Assembly (NCBI GenBank): GCA_037447655.1
Contig: JBBHKE010002394.1
Location: 90,280 to 154,279 of the forward strand
DNA from: Zygnema cylindricum
Taxonomy: Eukaryota > Streptophyta > Zygnematophyceae > Zygnematales > Zygnemataceae
Length of the DNA stretch: 64,000 nucleotides
Direction of reading: 5' to 3'
Shown: positions 44,330 through 54,928 of the stretch, in pieces
How positions within the stretch are numbered: the first letter of the stretch is position 1
Layout of the letters: each line of letters begins with the position of its first letter
The notes under the pieces: generated by a model
Seen by the model: the letters and a program-made list of their open reading frames with translations, nothing else
Told to the model about the DNA's origin: nothing
The model's database searches: none
Made by a program: the position numbers and the translations under genes

Positions 44330-45379
44330 TGAAACTCTGAGACCTCCATAAGTCCTCAGAGTGGACAGCTTCCAAGAAGCCTCTAGGATAACCCTGAACC
44401 CTTTGTGTTTCAGCAAAAACAACTACCACCCTGGCAAACAATAGTTCTGACCAACTTCACCCCTGTGAAGGCAAGACTCCCCTGAGTCGATATCAAAAAG
44501 TATCTCTGGATTTGCTCCCCTGAGCAGTAAGTTATGGAGGGTCAAAGTTGACCTTTTGTACAGAAGCTCTATGGGAGAGAGGGGCCTATCTCCTAATTTT
44601 TCTAAGTCCTATCTCTCTCACAGACTCTATCTACTGATGTACGGAGCCATTTAAAATGCATTTCCGTACATAAAAGTATAGCTGCCGGCGTACTTTCTGT
44701 ACGAACACTGTACGACATGGCCTAAATGTCGACACGTGGTATGACCGGATTCGCTCCCGTAATCCTCGGAGATGTCGCGATCCAATGTAATTCCGCCACG
44801 TGTCATCCGATGTGAGGATGTCCATAAACCGTCGAAATCCCCTTCCGTGATCTCGGCGTTAATTTCGGCCGTCCGATTAAATTCATATTTAATCGTAGCC
44901 GTAATAAATACATGTGCGGTATTCTTTTCTATAAAGAAACAAATGCGTGGTATTGGTTTCTTATCCGTACCGGAATCCGTACTTTTACAATTAAGGATCT
45001 ATGTCTCCTGTAAACAGTTATAGTTTAATGAATTTTCCTACTTGATAATATTTAATTAAATATCAAACCCTATATTACGTAACACTCGATAAAGACTTAA
45101 CGGTTAAGGCTACCGGCTACCGGCTGTCTGCCGGCCGGTAGGTACAAGGATCAAATCCTGTAGCCGGCACTTTCTTTTAGTAAATAAACCCCTAACTAAT
45201 ATATAATCCTCGTAAACTTCTGGATAGCCTAGGTAGCCATGGCTCTAGCTCCCTCTCCAATTTCTCTGTGACTGCGACAAGTTTGAGAGTTGGAGAGAGA
45301 AGTTAGAGGTAAACTGCCTTGGCTTCTTTCTATATTTCTATTTAGACCTAGAAAATACTTAAAACCATTAATTTCTACA
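44330..45379 (-). repeat. Copia-C4 5' LTR
   Basis: 1050 bp, paired with 38942-39998. Antisense tRNA-like block near 45092-45171. Confidence 0.9.
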
Positions 45380-45776
45380 CGGCCGACACACATACCCACC
45401 CAAAATAGTGTACCCTAAATATCGTGGTTGAAAGTGGGTACAATTCGATTTCGTGTGAAGTCGAAATCAGCAAAGTACTGAATCGGAGTAATTGCCCAGA
45501 GTCTTACCAAAAAGAACACTCCCACTAGATTTTGAGGCGATTTCTCCGTAGCTTTGACTAGACCGTAGTTGACTGCGAACCTTCTTTCAAATGTGACGAA
45601 GTCTCCAACGATCAAAAACTCAACGGAGCGTGATAGAATCGTCACTGTACATCTCTAAAAAACTTGTAATTTGACGTCACTTCCATAAAGGTAAGTTTTG
45701 TTGTCGTTTCACAAATTTGTTTGTACACAATCTTTTGAAAACATATGTGGCTATTCGTGAATGCCACGATAGATTG
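45380..45776. other. Spacer between Copia-C4 and Copia-E
   Basis: No gene or shared repeat recognised. Confidence 0.55.
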
Positions 45777-46398
45777 TGTAGAAAATAGTTTTTTTGTTTT
45801 CAGGTATTTTGTAGGTCATAAGTTATATAAATAAAGGACAAAAGTGAAACTGAGGCAGCTTGTCTCCTACTCCTCTTTCAGGTCCCCACACTTGCCGTAG
45901 TCATTGAAGAACAGAGAAGGAGTTTGAGCCATGGCTGCCTAAGCGTCTCAAAAAGACAGGCAGCAGATCAGGTCGCCCTTACCAAAAAGGCTGCCGATTC
46001 CAAGATTTGATCTTGATACCTCTTATTCGTCAAAGTTGCGATTAGCCGGTAGCTTTGCTCTATAGTCTACGGTCTGTGCTGAGATACACAGGGTTTATTA
46101 CCTATTTAAACAGTCATGCAATAGAAGTTTCAGTAAACGGATGCGACAGACTAAAAGGCATAGAATCCGTTGAATGATAAATATTGCACGAAACAAATGT
46201 AGGCATACATTTGTTTCATCGGCTTGAATGACACGTGGCAACATCACATTAGATTTTGGAATCTCTGGGAAGCACGAGTACGAGTCTTGATATGACAAGC
46301 GTCCACGAAATGGCCAGTTGCCAATGGCATAGAAAGTATCGGACTATACATTTTGTACTATATAGTGTGGATTGGATCCATCTCAACAAATAGGTGGT
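45777..46398 (+). repeat. Copia-E 5' LTR, first part
   Basis: Starts TGTAGAAAATAG and is collinear with the 3' LTR start at 63797 (TATTTTNTAGGTCATAAGTT, AGCTTGTCTCC, CCCCACACTTGCCGTAGTCATTGAAG, GAGCCATGG). It is interrupted at 46398/46399 by Copia-D and appears to continue at 52658. Confidence 0.75.
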
Positions 46399-47367
46399 TT
46401 CAATTTTGTGTCCTCCATAGGTTTAGCTAACCCACTTTCCACCACAACCACCTGCCAATAGTCAAATTGACAATCTAATTGCATCCTTGTGTAGTCTAAA
46501 TTCCATAGAGTCCGTAGCAAAAAAAATCACTAAAAACGGCCAACCAACCGATTAGTTATGAGGTGTCAAAAATGCCAATTTATACAAACTCTCAATGAGA
46601 GAGGTGACTGTTTACAAAAAGTTTCTAAGTCCAAAACCCCTCTCACAACCCCTATCTCCTATAGTATTGTCCAATCAAATCAGTGTAGAGTACAGAAAAG
46701 TACTACGACTGATGTATTTTCTGTACGGTCGGTGTACGACAAGGCCATTGAGTGGACGCGTGTCCACTTTTAACTCATCCTTATGTTCTCTGAAATTCTC
46801 GCGACCGAATGTTATCCCTTTTACGTGTTGCTAGGTCACGCCACGTCCAAAAACTGCCAAAATGACCGTTCAGAGATTTTGGCGGCGGTATGTGCCGTCG
46901 GATCATAAGGCGACATTCAATATTAGCCGTCGAATCAAATGTCTGATTCATTTGTTTCATGCGAGATCGTGTCCGCACTATATATTAGTTTGTTTATGTC
47001 CCTTCAGTTGTCATTGCGTTATCCGGATTCAGGGTCATTACACAGTTTAAATATATATCACACCCAACGTATGTTAACGAATTTCTAGGAAACACCGGTT
47101 AGAGTTGACGCCTACGCCTCACTCTACCTGTCGGAGGTTGAGTCCTGCCGGACTCAATCTTTTGATGAGAGTGACTTATGTCACTATTTTGTCCTGCCTA
47201 TGGATCTGAGGCAGCCATGGCTCCACCATTCTCTCTCTCTTTGAGTGAGTACAACAAGTATGGGGGCTAGAGAGAAGGGATGGTGGCATGCTGCCTATGC
47301 TTTTCTTGTCTTTTTCGCTTATCTATTTAGACCTAGAAAATGCCCTAAAAATCTAGTTATTTCAACA
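46399..47367 (-). repeat. Copia-D 3' LTR
   Basis: About 969 bp, paired with 51639-52657. Antisense tRNA-like block around 47095-47165. Outer edge assigned by comparison with the partner. Confidence 0.82.
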
Positions 47368-47380
47368 CTCTTCTTATTTT

Positions 47381-47917
47381 CTAGTTTAGTTTCAACTTCT
47401 CTTTTAGTCCACACTTTTCTCTACAATATTTTAACTTGGGAGATGGCACAAGTTTTGTCAACATACCAGCCACCATTTCTTCATCAGATCTATACACAAG
47501 ATTCACAATTTTTTTTTCTACTTTTTCCCTCACAAAACTCAATCTTATGTCAATATGTTTAGCTTTTAAATGATGCTTTGGATTGGCTGCAATTGCAATG
47601 GCAGCCTGATTTTCACAAAATACTTCATTCACTTCTTCCTTCATATACCATAGTTCTTGTAAGAAGGATTTGACCCACATCAACTCTTTTACAGCAGAAC
47701 AAGATCCCATGTACTCTGCCTCTATAGTAGACTGAGCAACCACCTTTTGTTGCTTATTGCTGCAACAACATGCACCTTCTCCCACATATAACACATTCCC
47801 AAAAGTGCATCTTCTCATATGTGCATCCCCATAACTGGCATCACTCCAAGTAGTGATGTCAATGTGCTCCCCTCCCAAATGCAACCATATCTCTCTGGTT
47901 CCTACCAGATATATCAT
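47381..47917 (-). pseudogene. Copia-D RNase H
   Basis: 178 open codons: LHLGGEHIDITTWSDASYGD, STIEAEYMG, ENQAAIAIAANPKHHLKAKHIDIRLSFVREK and MLTKLVPSPKLK. The third acidic block reads FCENQ instead of FCDNQ. It follows a garbled RT segment. Confidence 0.9.
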
Positions 47918-47951
47918 ACTCCTTAGGCCTCCTACTTAGGATCATAAGACG

Positions 47952-48960
47952 CTACTTAAGACTCTTATGTCTCCAAAATTCAAAGTGAGTTAAACCCTGC
48001 ACCCATGAAAGTACTTCGCCAGCTCTCTCTCCTGGACTGCTCCCACGACCATCTAAAATTATCACTCCTTTACTCCCATCATTTAATTTTTTCAATTCCA
48101 TGGGAGTGGTACAACTGTTTGCCTTTTCCATCTGCAATTTCTCAAGCATATTACTTATTGCTACTTTCTGAGTAGGTCTCATAATCCTTTTCTCCCTATC
48201 TCTCTCCATCTAGATTCCCAAAATATATTTTGCCTCCTCTAAATCCTTCATGTAAAATGTGCTTCTAAGATCTTTCTTTAACTTATTGATCTTTTCCGAA
48301 GACTTACTTAACACCAACGAATCATTCACATAAATTGCAATAAAAATCACACCATTCTCATCTTCAAACATATAGATAGATTGGTTGGAGCTGATCCGGA
48401 TATATCCCAGACCGGTGGAAAACTCATCTAGTTTCTTATTCCACTGTCGCGGAGCTTAATTCAATCTATATAAGGACTTTATGAGCCTGCAGACTTTGCT
48501 CTCTTCTCCATGCTCCAGGAAACCCCTCTGGTTTCCTCATGAAAATTTCTTCCTCTAACTCACCATTAAGAAAAGAAGTCTTAATATCCATCTGGTCTAT
48601 TTCTATGTTTTCCGTTGTTGCCAGACTGAGGAGAATCCTTACTTATGGGAATCGAACAACTGGAGCAAAAGTCTCCTCATAGTCAATCCCTTCTTTTTGG
48701 GTGAACCCCTTTGCTAACAATCGAGCCTTATATCTCTTAATGGTATTACATGGGTTCAGTTTTAGTTTAAACACCCATTTATAGCCAATCGGTATCCTGT
48801 CCGGAGAACAATCCGCTAGTTCCCAAGTATTTGCTTCCATGATGGAGGCCATCTCATCATTTATGGCTCTAATCCATATTTTTTCTCTGGACTATTCACT
48901 GCATCTGAGTATGATTGAGGCTCATTTGGGTGAGATAGCTTAGTTACCTTGTGAGCGACC
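47952..48960 (-). pseudogene. Copia-D reverse transcriptase, fragments
   Basis: Pieces 48643-48852 ([33 protein letters not shown]) and 47952-48209 (MERDREKRIMRPTQKVAISNML), with readable LKQAP-, YVDD- and FEMKD-like remnants between them in several frames. Many stops. Confidence 0.82.
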
Positions 48961-49399
48961 TATTTTTTTTGTATCTTTTTTGCTGCTCCTTCTCCCTCGC
49001 TCAAACTTCAAAGCTGGAATGGAAGGAACTATTCGATTTCTCCTTACTGTCTCATCGGCTCCCCTATTGATAGAAGCCGGTTCTGTTCCTCCTCTTCTGT
49101 CCCCTCGAAGTCCATAGGAATATGTGAGGTTTTCGGTGGATGTCGTGTATCTTAGATCCCCCATGAATCTGCAATCTCTGTTTCACTCATGTCACTTTCG
49201 GGAAAGATGGAGTCCTCCTCACCTTCGGACTCAAATATGATTCTTATCTTCTTGGTATATTTAAAGGGGTCTAATGATTTTCCTTCATCTATGACAACTA
49301 GGGGTTTGACCGAAATGATATCTCTCTTTGCTAAAACATAAACTCTATATCCCTTGACATCCTCATCATATCCTACAGAATATCCTAGTTTTCCCTTAG

Positions 49400-50152
49400 C
49401 ATCTAGTTTCCAGTTTTTCCTATCAATGTCAAGACTGTAAACTTGGCAATCGAATACTTTAAGGTGAGAGGTATCGGGTTTCCTTCGGACCTATCTCTCA
49501 TAAGGTGTCATTCCCTTTATAGCTGAGGTAAGGACTCTATTCTTAATGTAGTTGGCACAATTTATGGCTTCTGCCCAAAATCTCTTTCTTATTTTCTTGT
49601 CGGCCAACATACTGCATGCACTATCTCCTAGTGTTAGGTTCAAGCTCTCAACTACCCCATTTAGTTCCATGTTATACGGTACGGTTTTCTAGTGCTGAAC
49701 TCCCTCATTTTTTAAGTATTCCTCAAATTGGTTGGAGGTATATTCCCCCCCATTATCACTCCTTATTCTCTTAGTGGGGGTTCCGTGTAACTTCTCACTC
49801 CAAGCTTTATAATTTTTTAAGTAAGTTGGTGTTTCAAACTTTCATTTTAGGAAGTAGACTCTAGAGTATCTAGAGAAATCATCGGTTATTGTCAATATAA
49901 ACATTTTCCTCCAACCGAAGGTAGTTTTGCATGTCTGAGATATATAGTGTGGACCAGATCTAGAACTTTCTAACCTTTATACGTGGCGGCTTTGGGAAAG
50001 GGAAATCTGTGAGCCTTTTCATGAGCAAAACCACTAGACTTATCAATCATATCATTATTCACAAACTGGATGCCTTCTACTTCACCAAGCTTCTTCATTT
50101 CACTCAGCCTATCAAAATGCACATGCCCCAACCGCTTATGCCAAATCATCAA
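49400..50152 (-). pseudogene. Copia-D integrase, fragments
   Basis: The HHCC finger start (IWHKRLGHVHFDRL) is open at 49970-50152. The core and C-terminal segments, such as the RIRSDNGGEY equivalent, are readable in the stretch to about 49400 with stops. Confidence 0.75.
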
Positions 50153-50167
50153 CTTTGGAACACCAAC

Positions 50168-51643
50168 CTAGTAAGCATTCTTCTTTTTATTACTCAGGTT
50201 AAGCCTAAACATTCCTTGGCTACCCTTATCTGCTGTGAAGTAAACTTCATTTTTATACTTAGCTGTAAAGACTCCGTTTCTAGTGAAGGTGTCAAACTCT
50301 TTGTCATCTAACATAGACGTAAATACAAGATTTTTACTCAGCTGAGGAATGTAGAGTACATCTGAGAAGGTGAGTATAGAAGTCTTATCCTTCACTAAGA
50401 CTTTCACATCTACTGACCTCACTAGATTTGTAGTAACCACTCTCCCATCCCCATAATCTATCTCTACAATAGGGATATTTCTTAGCTTAGTAAAGAGATA
50501 CTTATCACGACATATATGCATGGATGTACCTGAGTCGATGATCTATCTTTCTTTTGGAGCTTCCCAAATTGCTCTGAGAACACACTTTTGTTTCCGAGGG
50601 ATATCCTTCTCCTCCAGACTCTCGTCAAGAAAAAGTTCCCCGTCCTCCTCCTTAGAGGACTCGTCCGTGGTCTCTCCTTTCACTTTTGTGACCACAAGTG
50701 CCTTCTTCTTACCTCTTAAAGAACCCCCTCTCGATTTTCGTGGAGCCTCAACTCTAACAGCTTGACACAATCCGCTATGAGGTGTCTCGACTTTTTGCAA
50801 AAGTGACAAAGACCCTTTGGGGGCCTTAGTCCTCCAAAGAGATCTCTCTCCCATTTGCACGGTTTCTTCGGATCCTTCCCCCACCGGTTTGCTCCTGCAC
50901 CTAGAGCTTAGATGCTCTTTCTCCCTCTCCTAGTCTCCATTGTGTTCTCCTGCACAAGTATCATCCTGACCAGTGTGTTCCACTTCCATGAACTGTCAGT
51001 CATTTTTATTACTCGGTACACTATGTTTTCGTACTCGTCGGGTAACTTCATGATGAGAGTGTTAACTTTCATCTTCATTGTACTTGTCCACCCGACACTC
51101 TCCATTTCCATATACAAACAAGAGAGATCATTACAGTAGTCTAACATCTTTCCCCCTTTGTAAGTAAAATTCCATAACATTTGTTCGGCCAACTGGAGCT
51201 CTTGAATAGTACTAGCTCTATAAATTTCCACCAAATTCACCTACAACTCGTCGGCCTTGTAAATGTGAAAGTAGGGGTTGGTAAAGCCTGAGTGAGGTGT
51301 CTTAGAATGAAGTTTTTGGCAGCCATGGTGGTGTCTTCCCACGTTTGGCTATCGTTCTTCGCGGTCTTCAAGGCCGCCGCTCCGGGTGCCGTGGTAATAG
51401 GGGCACTAGGATCGGACACACTACCGTCCCCATCATCAGCCTCCCTGCTGCAGCGGATGCCGCTCCAAAAAAACTTATTCCACCAAACCCTAGTGGAGTT
51501 CCCTGAGGTGGAGGTTTCACTTGTCCACTGACAATACCCCAGTATCGTTTTTCACACAAAACCCTTGTCATCATGGCTTCCCAATAGATGAACCCAAATC
51601 CATTAAAGATAGGCACCCTAGAGGGTGGGCCTATAACTTGCAA
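50168..51643 (-). pseudogene. Copia-D Gag and protease, fragments
   Basis: 51368-51643 (VIGPPSRVPIFNGFGFIYWEAMM: the PBS-derived VMGP is VIGP here), 50908-51240 (Gag core, MKLPDEYENIVYRV), a CCHC knuckle CHFCKKSRHLIADC readable near 50757-50815, and 50168-50521 (post-active-site protease region, SDVLYIPQLSKNLVFTS). Several frameshifts and a stop around the protease active site. Confidence 0.85.
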
Positions 51644-52657
51644 TTATGTGTCCTCCATTGGACTTCATAATTCAGAAAGCCTCTCGGTAGTTTTTAACTA
51701 GACCACATTTAACCAGCACTATTGTTGCCTTAGCATACAAATTGACAATCTTAATGTAACCTTCTGTAGTCTGGACTCTCTTGAGTCCGTAGCAAAAAGA
51801 ATCACTGAAAACGGCCAAGCAACCAATTAGTTATGAGGTGGCAAATGTGCCAATTTATACAAACTCTTAATGAGAGAGGTGACTGTCTACAAAAAGTTTC
51901 TAAGTCCAAAACCCCTCTCACAACCTCTATCTACTATAGTACGATCTTATCAAATCACTGTACAGTACAGAAAGGTACTACGACCAATGTACTTTCTGTA
52001 CGGCCAATGTACTTTCTGTACGGCTTGTGTACAACAAGGCCATTAAGTGGTAGCGTTTCCACTTTTAACTCGTCCTTATGTTTTCCGGAATTCTCGCGAC
52101 CGAATGTTATCTCTCTGCGTGTTGCCAGGTCACGCCACGTCCAAAAACTGCCAAATTGACCATTCCCGAATTTGGGCGGCGGTATGTGCCGTCGGAACAT
52201 AAACCGACATTCAATATTAGCCGTCGAAACAAATGTCCGATTCATTTGTTTCGTGCGAGATCGTGTTCGCACTATATATTAGTTAGTTCAATTTCCCTTC
52301 AGTTGTCATTCCGTTAACCGAATTCAAGGTCATTATGCAGTTTAAATATTTATCACACTATACGTATGTTAACGAACTTTTACGCTAGTTAGAGCTGACG
52401 CCTACGTCTCGCTGCCGGTCGGAGGTTCGAGTCCTGCCGAACTCAACCTTTTGTTGAGAGTGATTCATGTCACTCTTTAGTCCTGCCTATGGAGCTGAGG
52501 CAGCCATGGCTCCACCACTCTCTCTCTGTATCAGTGACTACAGCAAGTGTGGGGGCTAGAGAGAAGGGATGGAGGCGAGTTGCTTGTGCTTTTCTTGTCT
52601 TTTTTCGCTTATCTTTTTAGACCTAGAAAATACCTTAAAATTCTAGTTATTTCAACA
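51639..52657 (-). repeat. Copia-D 5' LTR
   Basis: About 1019 bp. It carries a clear antisense B-box GGTTCGAGTCC at 52424-52434 and an 18-bp-scale tandem duplication near 51985-52022. Confidence 0.85.
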
Positions 52658-52956
52658 AGAGAAAGAATTAAGACTTAGGCAAATCTTGATTATCCACCTC
52701 TCTCCAGGAGAGCTTTTGTACAGAAGGTCAGTTTTTACCATTCATAATTTACTGCTCGAGGAGCAATTCGGAGCTTTCAGAGAGTTTTTTTGCGCCAGAT
52801 TCAAGGGAGTGTGTTCTTCACAAGGGCAAAGTTAGGTCAGTCTATGGTATATTAAGGTGATAGACAAATTTGGTTAAAGGCAAAGGGGCAGGTGCTATCC
52901 TAGGGGCTTCTAGTGAGCTGCCTACTCTGATGACCAATGTAGGTCTCACAGTTCCA
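52658..52956 (+). repeat. Copia-E 5' LTR, second part
   Basis: Homologous, in plus orientation, to the R-U5 end of the Copia-C LTRs (TTTTGTACAGAAG, TTACTGCTC, GGTCAG, ATCCTA.GGGCTTC, GTAGGTCTCA). It ends against a PBS at 52957. This is the continuation of 45777-46398 after the Copia-D insertion. Confidence 0.75.
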
Positions 52957-52971
52957 AATTATGGGCCCACC
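52957..52971 (+). promoter_or_regulatory. Copia-E primer-binding site
   Basis: AATTATGGGCCCACC; two substitutions at the left end relative to the Copia-C4 site. Its ATG is at 52961. Confidence 0.75.
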
Positions 52972-53878
52972 CTTTAGGGTACCCATCTTTAATGGAAATG
53001 GCTTTATATACTAGGAGAGTATGATGACTAGAGCAGTATGTGGAAAAACGTTTTGGGGGATTGTGAGTGGATGAGTGAATGGTCTATCTAGTTTAGCCAT
53101 TCCTCAAGGGTTTAGGAGAAACAGGTTTACTAGAAAAGCAATTCTAGCTCCACCAAAGGATTTGGATGAGGGGAACAACATTGTGATGGACAAAGGTAAA
53201 AAATAAGTGACAGTCACACCAATAACAACACCCATAGCAACCGTTTCAGCGTTCATGTCACCAATTCCGAGGAATGAGGAGAATGATGTTGATACTTGGG
53301 ACTACAACAATATGGCGACAAAACACTTCATTCTCCGCCATCTTACTCAAAGACTTGCATCTCCTCATTTGCAGGTGGAAAAGGCATCCGATCTATGGAT
53401 TGCCCTCATAGAGATGTACCGGGGTGGTACTATTCAACAGCAGGAATTGGCTGATCAAAAGATAGATGAGTATGTATACAAAGGGGGGGAAATGCTAGAC
53501 TTTTGTAATGAGCTTGCAACCCTTTTCATGGAACTAGAGAGTGCTGGTCAAGTAAAAACAGAAAAGATGAAGGTGAACTGCCTGCTAATGAAGTTACCAA
53601 ATAACTATGAAAACATTGTCAACCGTGTGCAAGATTTGTTGGATTCCAGGTGGATCTGGAATTCTGTGGTAGAGATGATTCTCGTTCGAGAGAATACGAT
53701 TGAGATCCGAAGGGGAGGGAAGAGTGGACAAGCTTTGGCAACAAGAACTGATTGGAGGAGCAAGGATCCCAGAAAGTTAGTAGGAAATTATGGAGGAGGA
53801 GGACATAAAACTCAGTCCGATCAAGACCGAGGGTCTCAAAGGGGTTGTGTCATTTTTGCAAGAAGCCATAACACTATA
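52961..53878 (+). pseudogene. Copia-E1 Gag fragment
   Basis: From the PBS ATG the frame reads MGPP, then RVPIFNGNGFIY, with early stops. From 53207 it is open for 225 codons through the UBN2 region (KHFILRHLTQRLASPHLQVEKASDLW in part, LLMKLPNNYENIVNRV, GGKSGQALA) and stops at the zinc-knuckle region. It ends abruptly at 53878 where a Copia-D-type LTR begins. Confidence 0.88.
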
Positions 53879-54093
53879 TGTTGAAATAAGTAGTTTTTAA
53901 TATATTTTCTAGGTCTAAATTTATTAGAAAAGAAAAAGTAGGCAGCCTGCCTCTATCTTTTCTCTCACTCTCGCCCCCATACTTGTTGTAGTCACTGAAG
54001 GAGAGAGAGAGAGAGAGCAATGGAGCCATGGCTGCCTCAACTCCATAGGAAGGACTAAAGAGTGGCTTAAGCCACTCTCAACAAAAGGTTGAG
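53879..54093 (+). repeat. Copia-D-type LTR fragment, plus orientation
   Basis: Starts TGTTGAAATAAGTAG and follows the Copia-D LTR through AGCCCCCATACTTGTTGTAG, GAGCCATGGCTGCCT and the AGAGTGGC hairpin, then breaks at AAGGTTGAG where Copia-C5 LTR sequence begins. Contains a GA run at about 54002-54017. Confidence 0.8.
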
Positions 54094-54915
54094 TTTTGTA
54101 CAGAAGCTCTCTGGGAGAGGGGGTCCTATCTTCTAATTTTTCTAAGTCCTATCTCTCTCACAGACTCTATCTACTGGTGTACGGAACCAATCAGAATTGA
54201 GTTCCGTACGCAAAAGTACAGCTGCCGGTGTACTTTAGGTACGAACATTGTACGACATGGCCAAAATGTCGACACATGTCAAATCCGGATTCGGTGCCAT
54301 AATCTCCGGAGATTCCAGAATCCAACGGAATTTTGCCACGCGTCATCCGATGTGGCGATGGCCACAAACCGCCGAAATCTTCCTCCGCGATCTCGGCGCT
54401 AATCCCGGCCGTCCGATTAAATTCGGATTTAATCGTAGCCGTAATAAATACATGCGCGGTATTTGTTTCACTTACGAAACAAATGCGCGGTATTGATTTT
54501 TGTCCGTAACGTAATTCGTACATTATATACTACTGGATCTATGTATCTTGTAATCCATAACAGTTAAATGATTTATCGTACGTATACGTATTTAAATAAA
54601 TATCAAACTATATAGTATGTAACACTACTGCTAGACTTAACGGCTAAGTCTACCGGCTACTTCCTGTCTGCCGGCCGGTAGGTACAAGGATCAAATCCTG
54701 CCGCCGGCACATACCTTTTAAATAAATAAACCCTAATATAAATTTCCCGTAAACCTCAGGATAGCCAAGGTAGCCATGGCTCTAGCTTCCTCTCCAATTT
54801 CTCAGTGACTGCGACAAGTTTGAGAGTTGGAGAGAGAAGTTAGAGATACACTGCCTCGGCTTCTATATTTCTTTTAAGACCTAGAAAATACTAATAAAAA
54901 CCATTAGTTTCTACA
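54094..54915 (-). repeat. Copia-C5 3' LTR, truncated
   Basis: 822 bp matching about 59492-60313 with about four substitutions. About 224 bp of the LTR end (on the element strand) are missing and replaced by Copia-D-type LTR. Confidence 0.92.
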
Positions 54916-54928
54916 CTCCCCTTATTTT
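54916..54928 (-). promoter_or_regulatory. Copia-C5 polypurine tract
   Basis: Minus strand AAAATAAGGGGAG directly before TGTAGAAAC, the 3' LTR start, and directly after the gag-pol stop codon. Confidence 0.8.

Larger units (their letters stand above)
38942..45379 (-). mobile_element. Copia-C4: decayed copy of the Copia-C family
   Basis: About 6.4 kb on the minus strand, with LTRs at 38942-39998 and 44330-45379. Internally it is collinear with the intact Copia-C5 (54916-59267), but it carries frameshifts and stops in every gene. The PBS at 44315-44329 is perfect. LTR divergence is clearly higher than in C5, so it is older. No target duplication seen (flanks CGCCG and CGGCC). Confidence 0.93.
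46399..52657 (-). mobile_element. Copia-D: decayed element nested in the Copia-E LTR
   Basis: About 6.3 kb on the minus strand, with LTRs at 46399-47367 and 51639-52657, starting TGTTGAAATAACTAG on the element strand. Internal order gag-PR-IN-RT-RH is visible, but every gene is split. PBS at 51624-51638 is degenerate. It lies between two parts of a plus-strand LTR, hence a nested insertion, though no target duplication can be seen. Confidence 0.85.

Noticed and set aside
52388-52440. Canonical tRNA gene
   Set aside because: A B-box and part of a D-arm are visible, but no proper acceptor stem or clear anticodon arm. It lies in a repeated LTR position, so it is reported as a tRNA-like module only.
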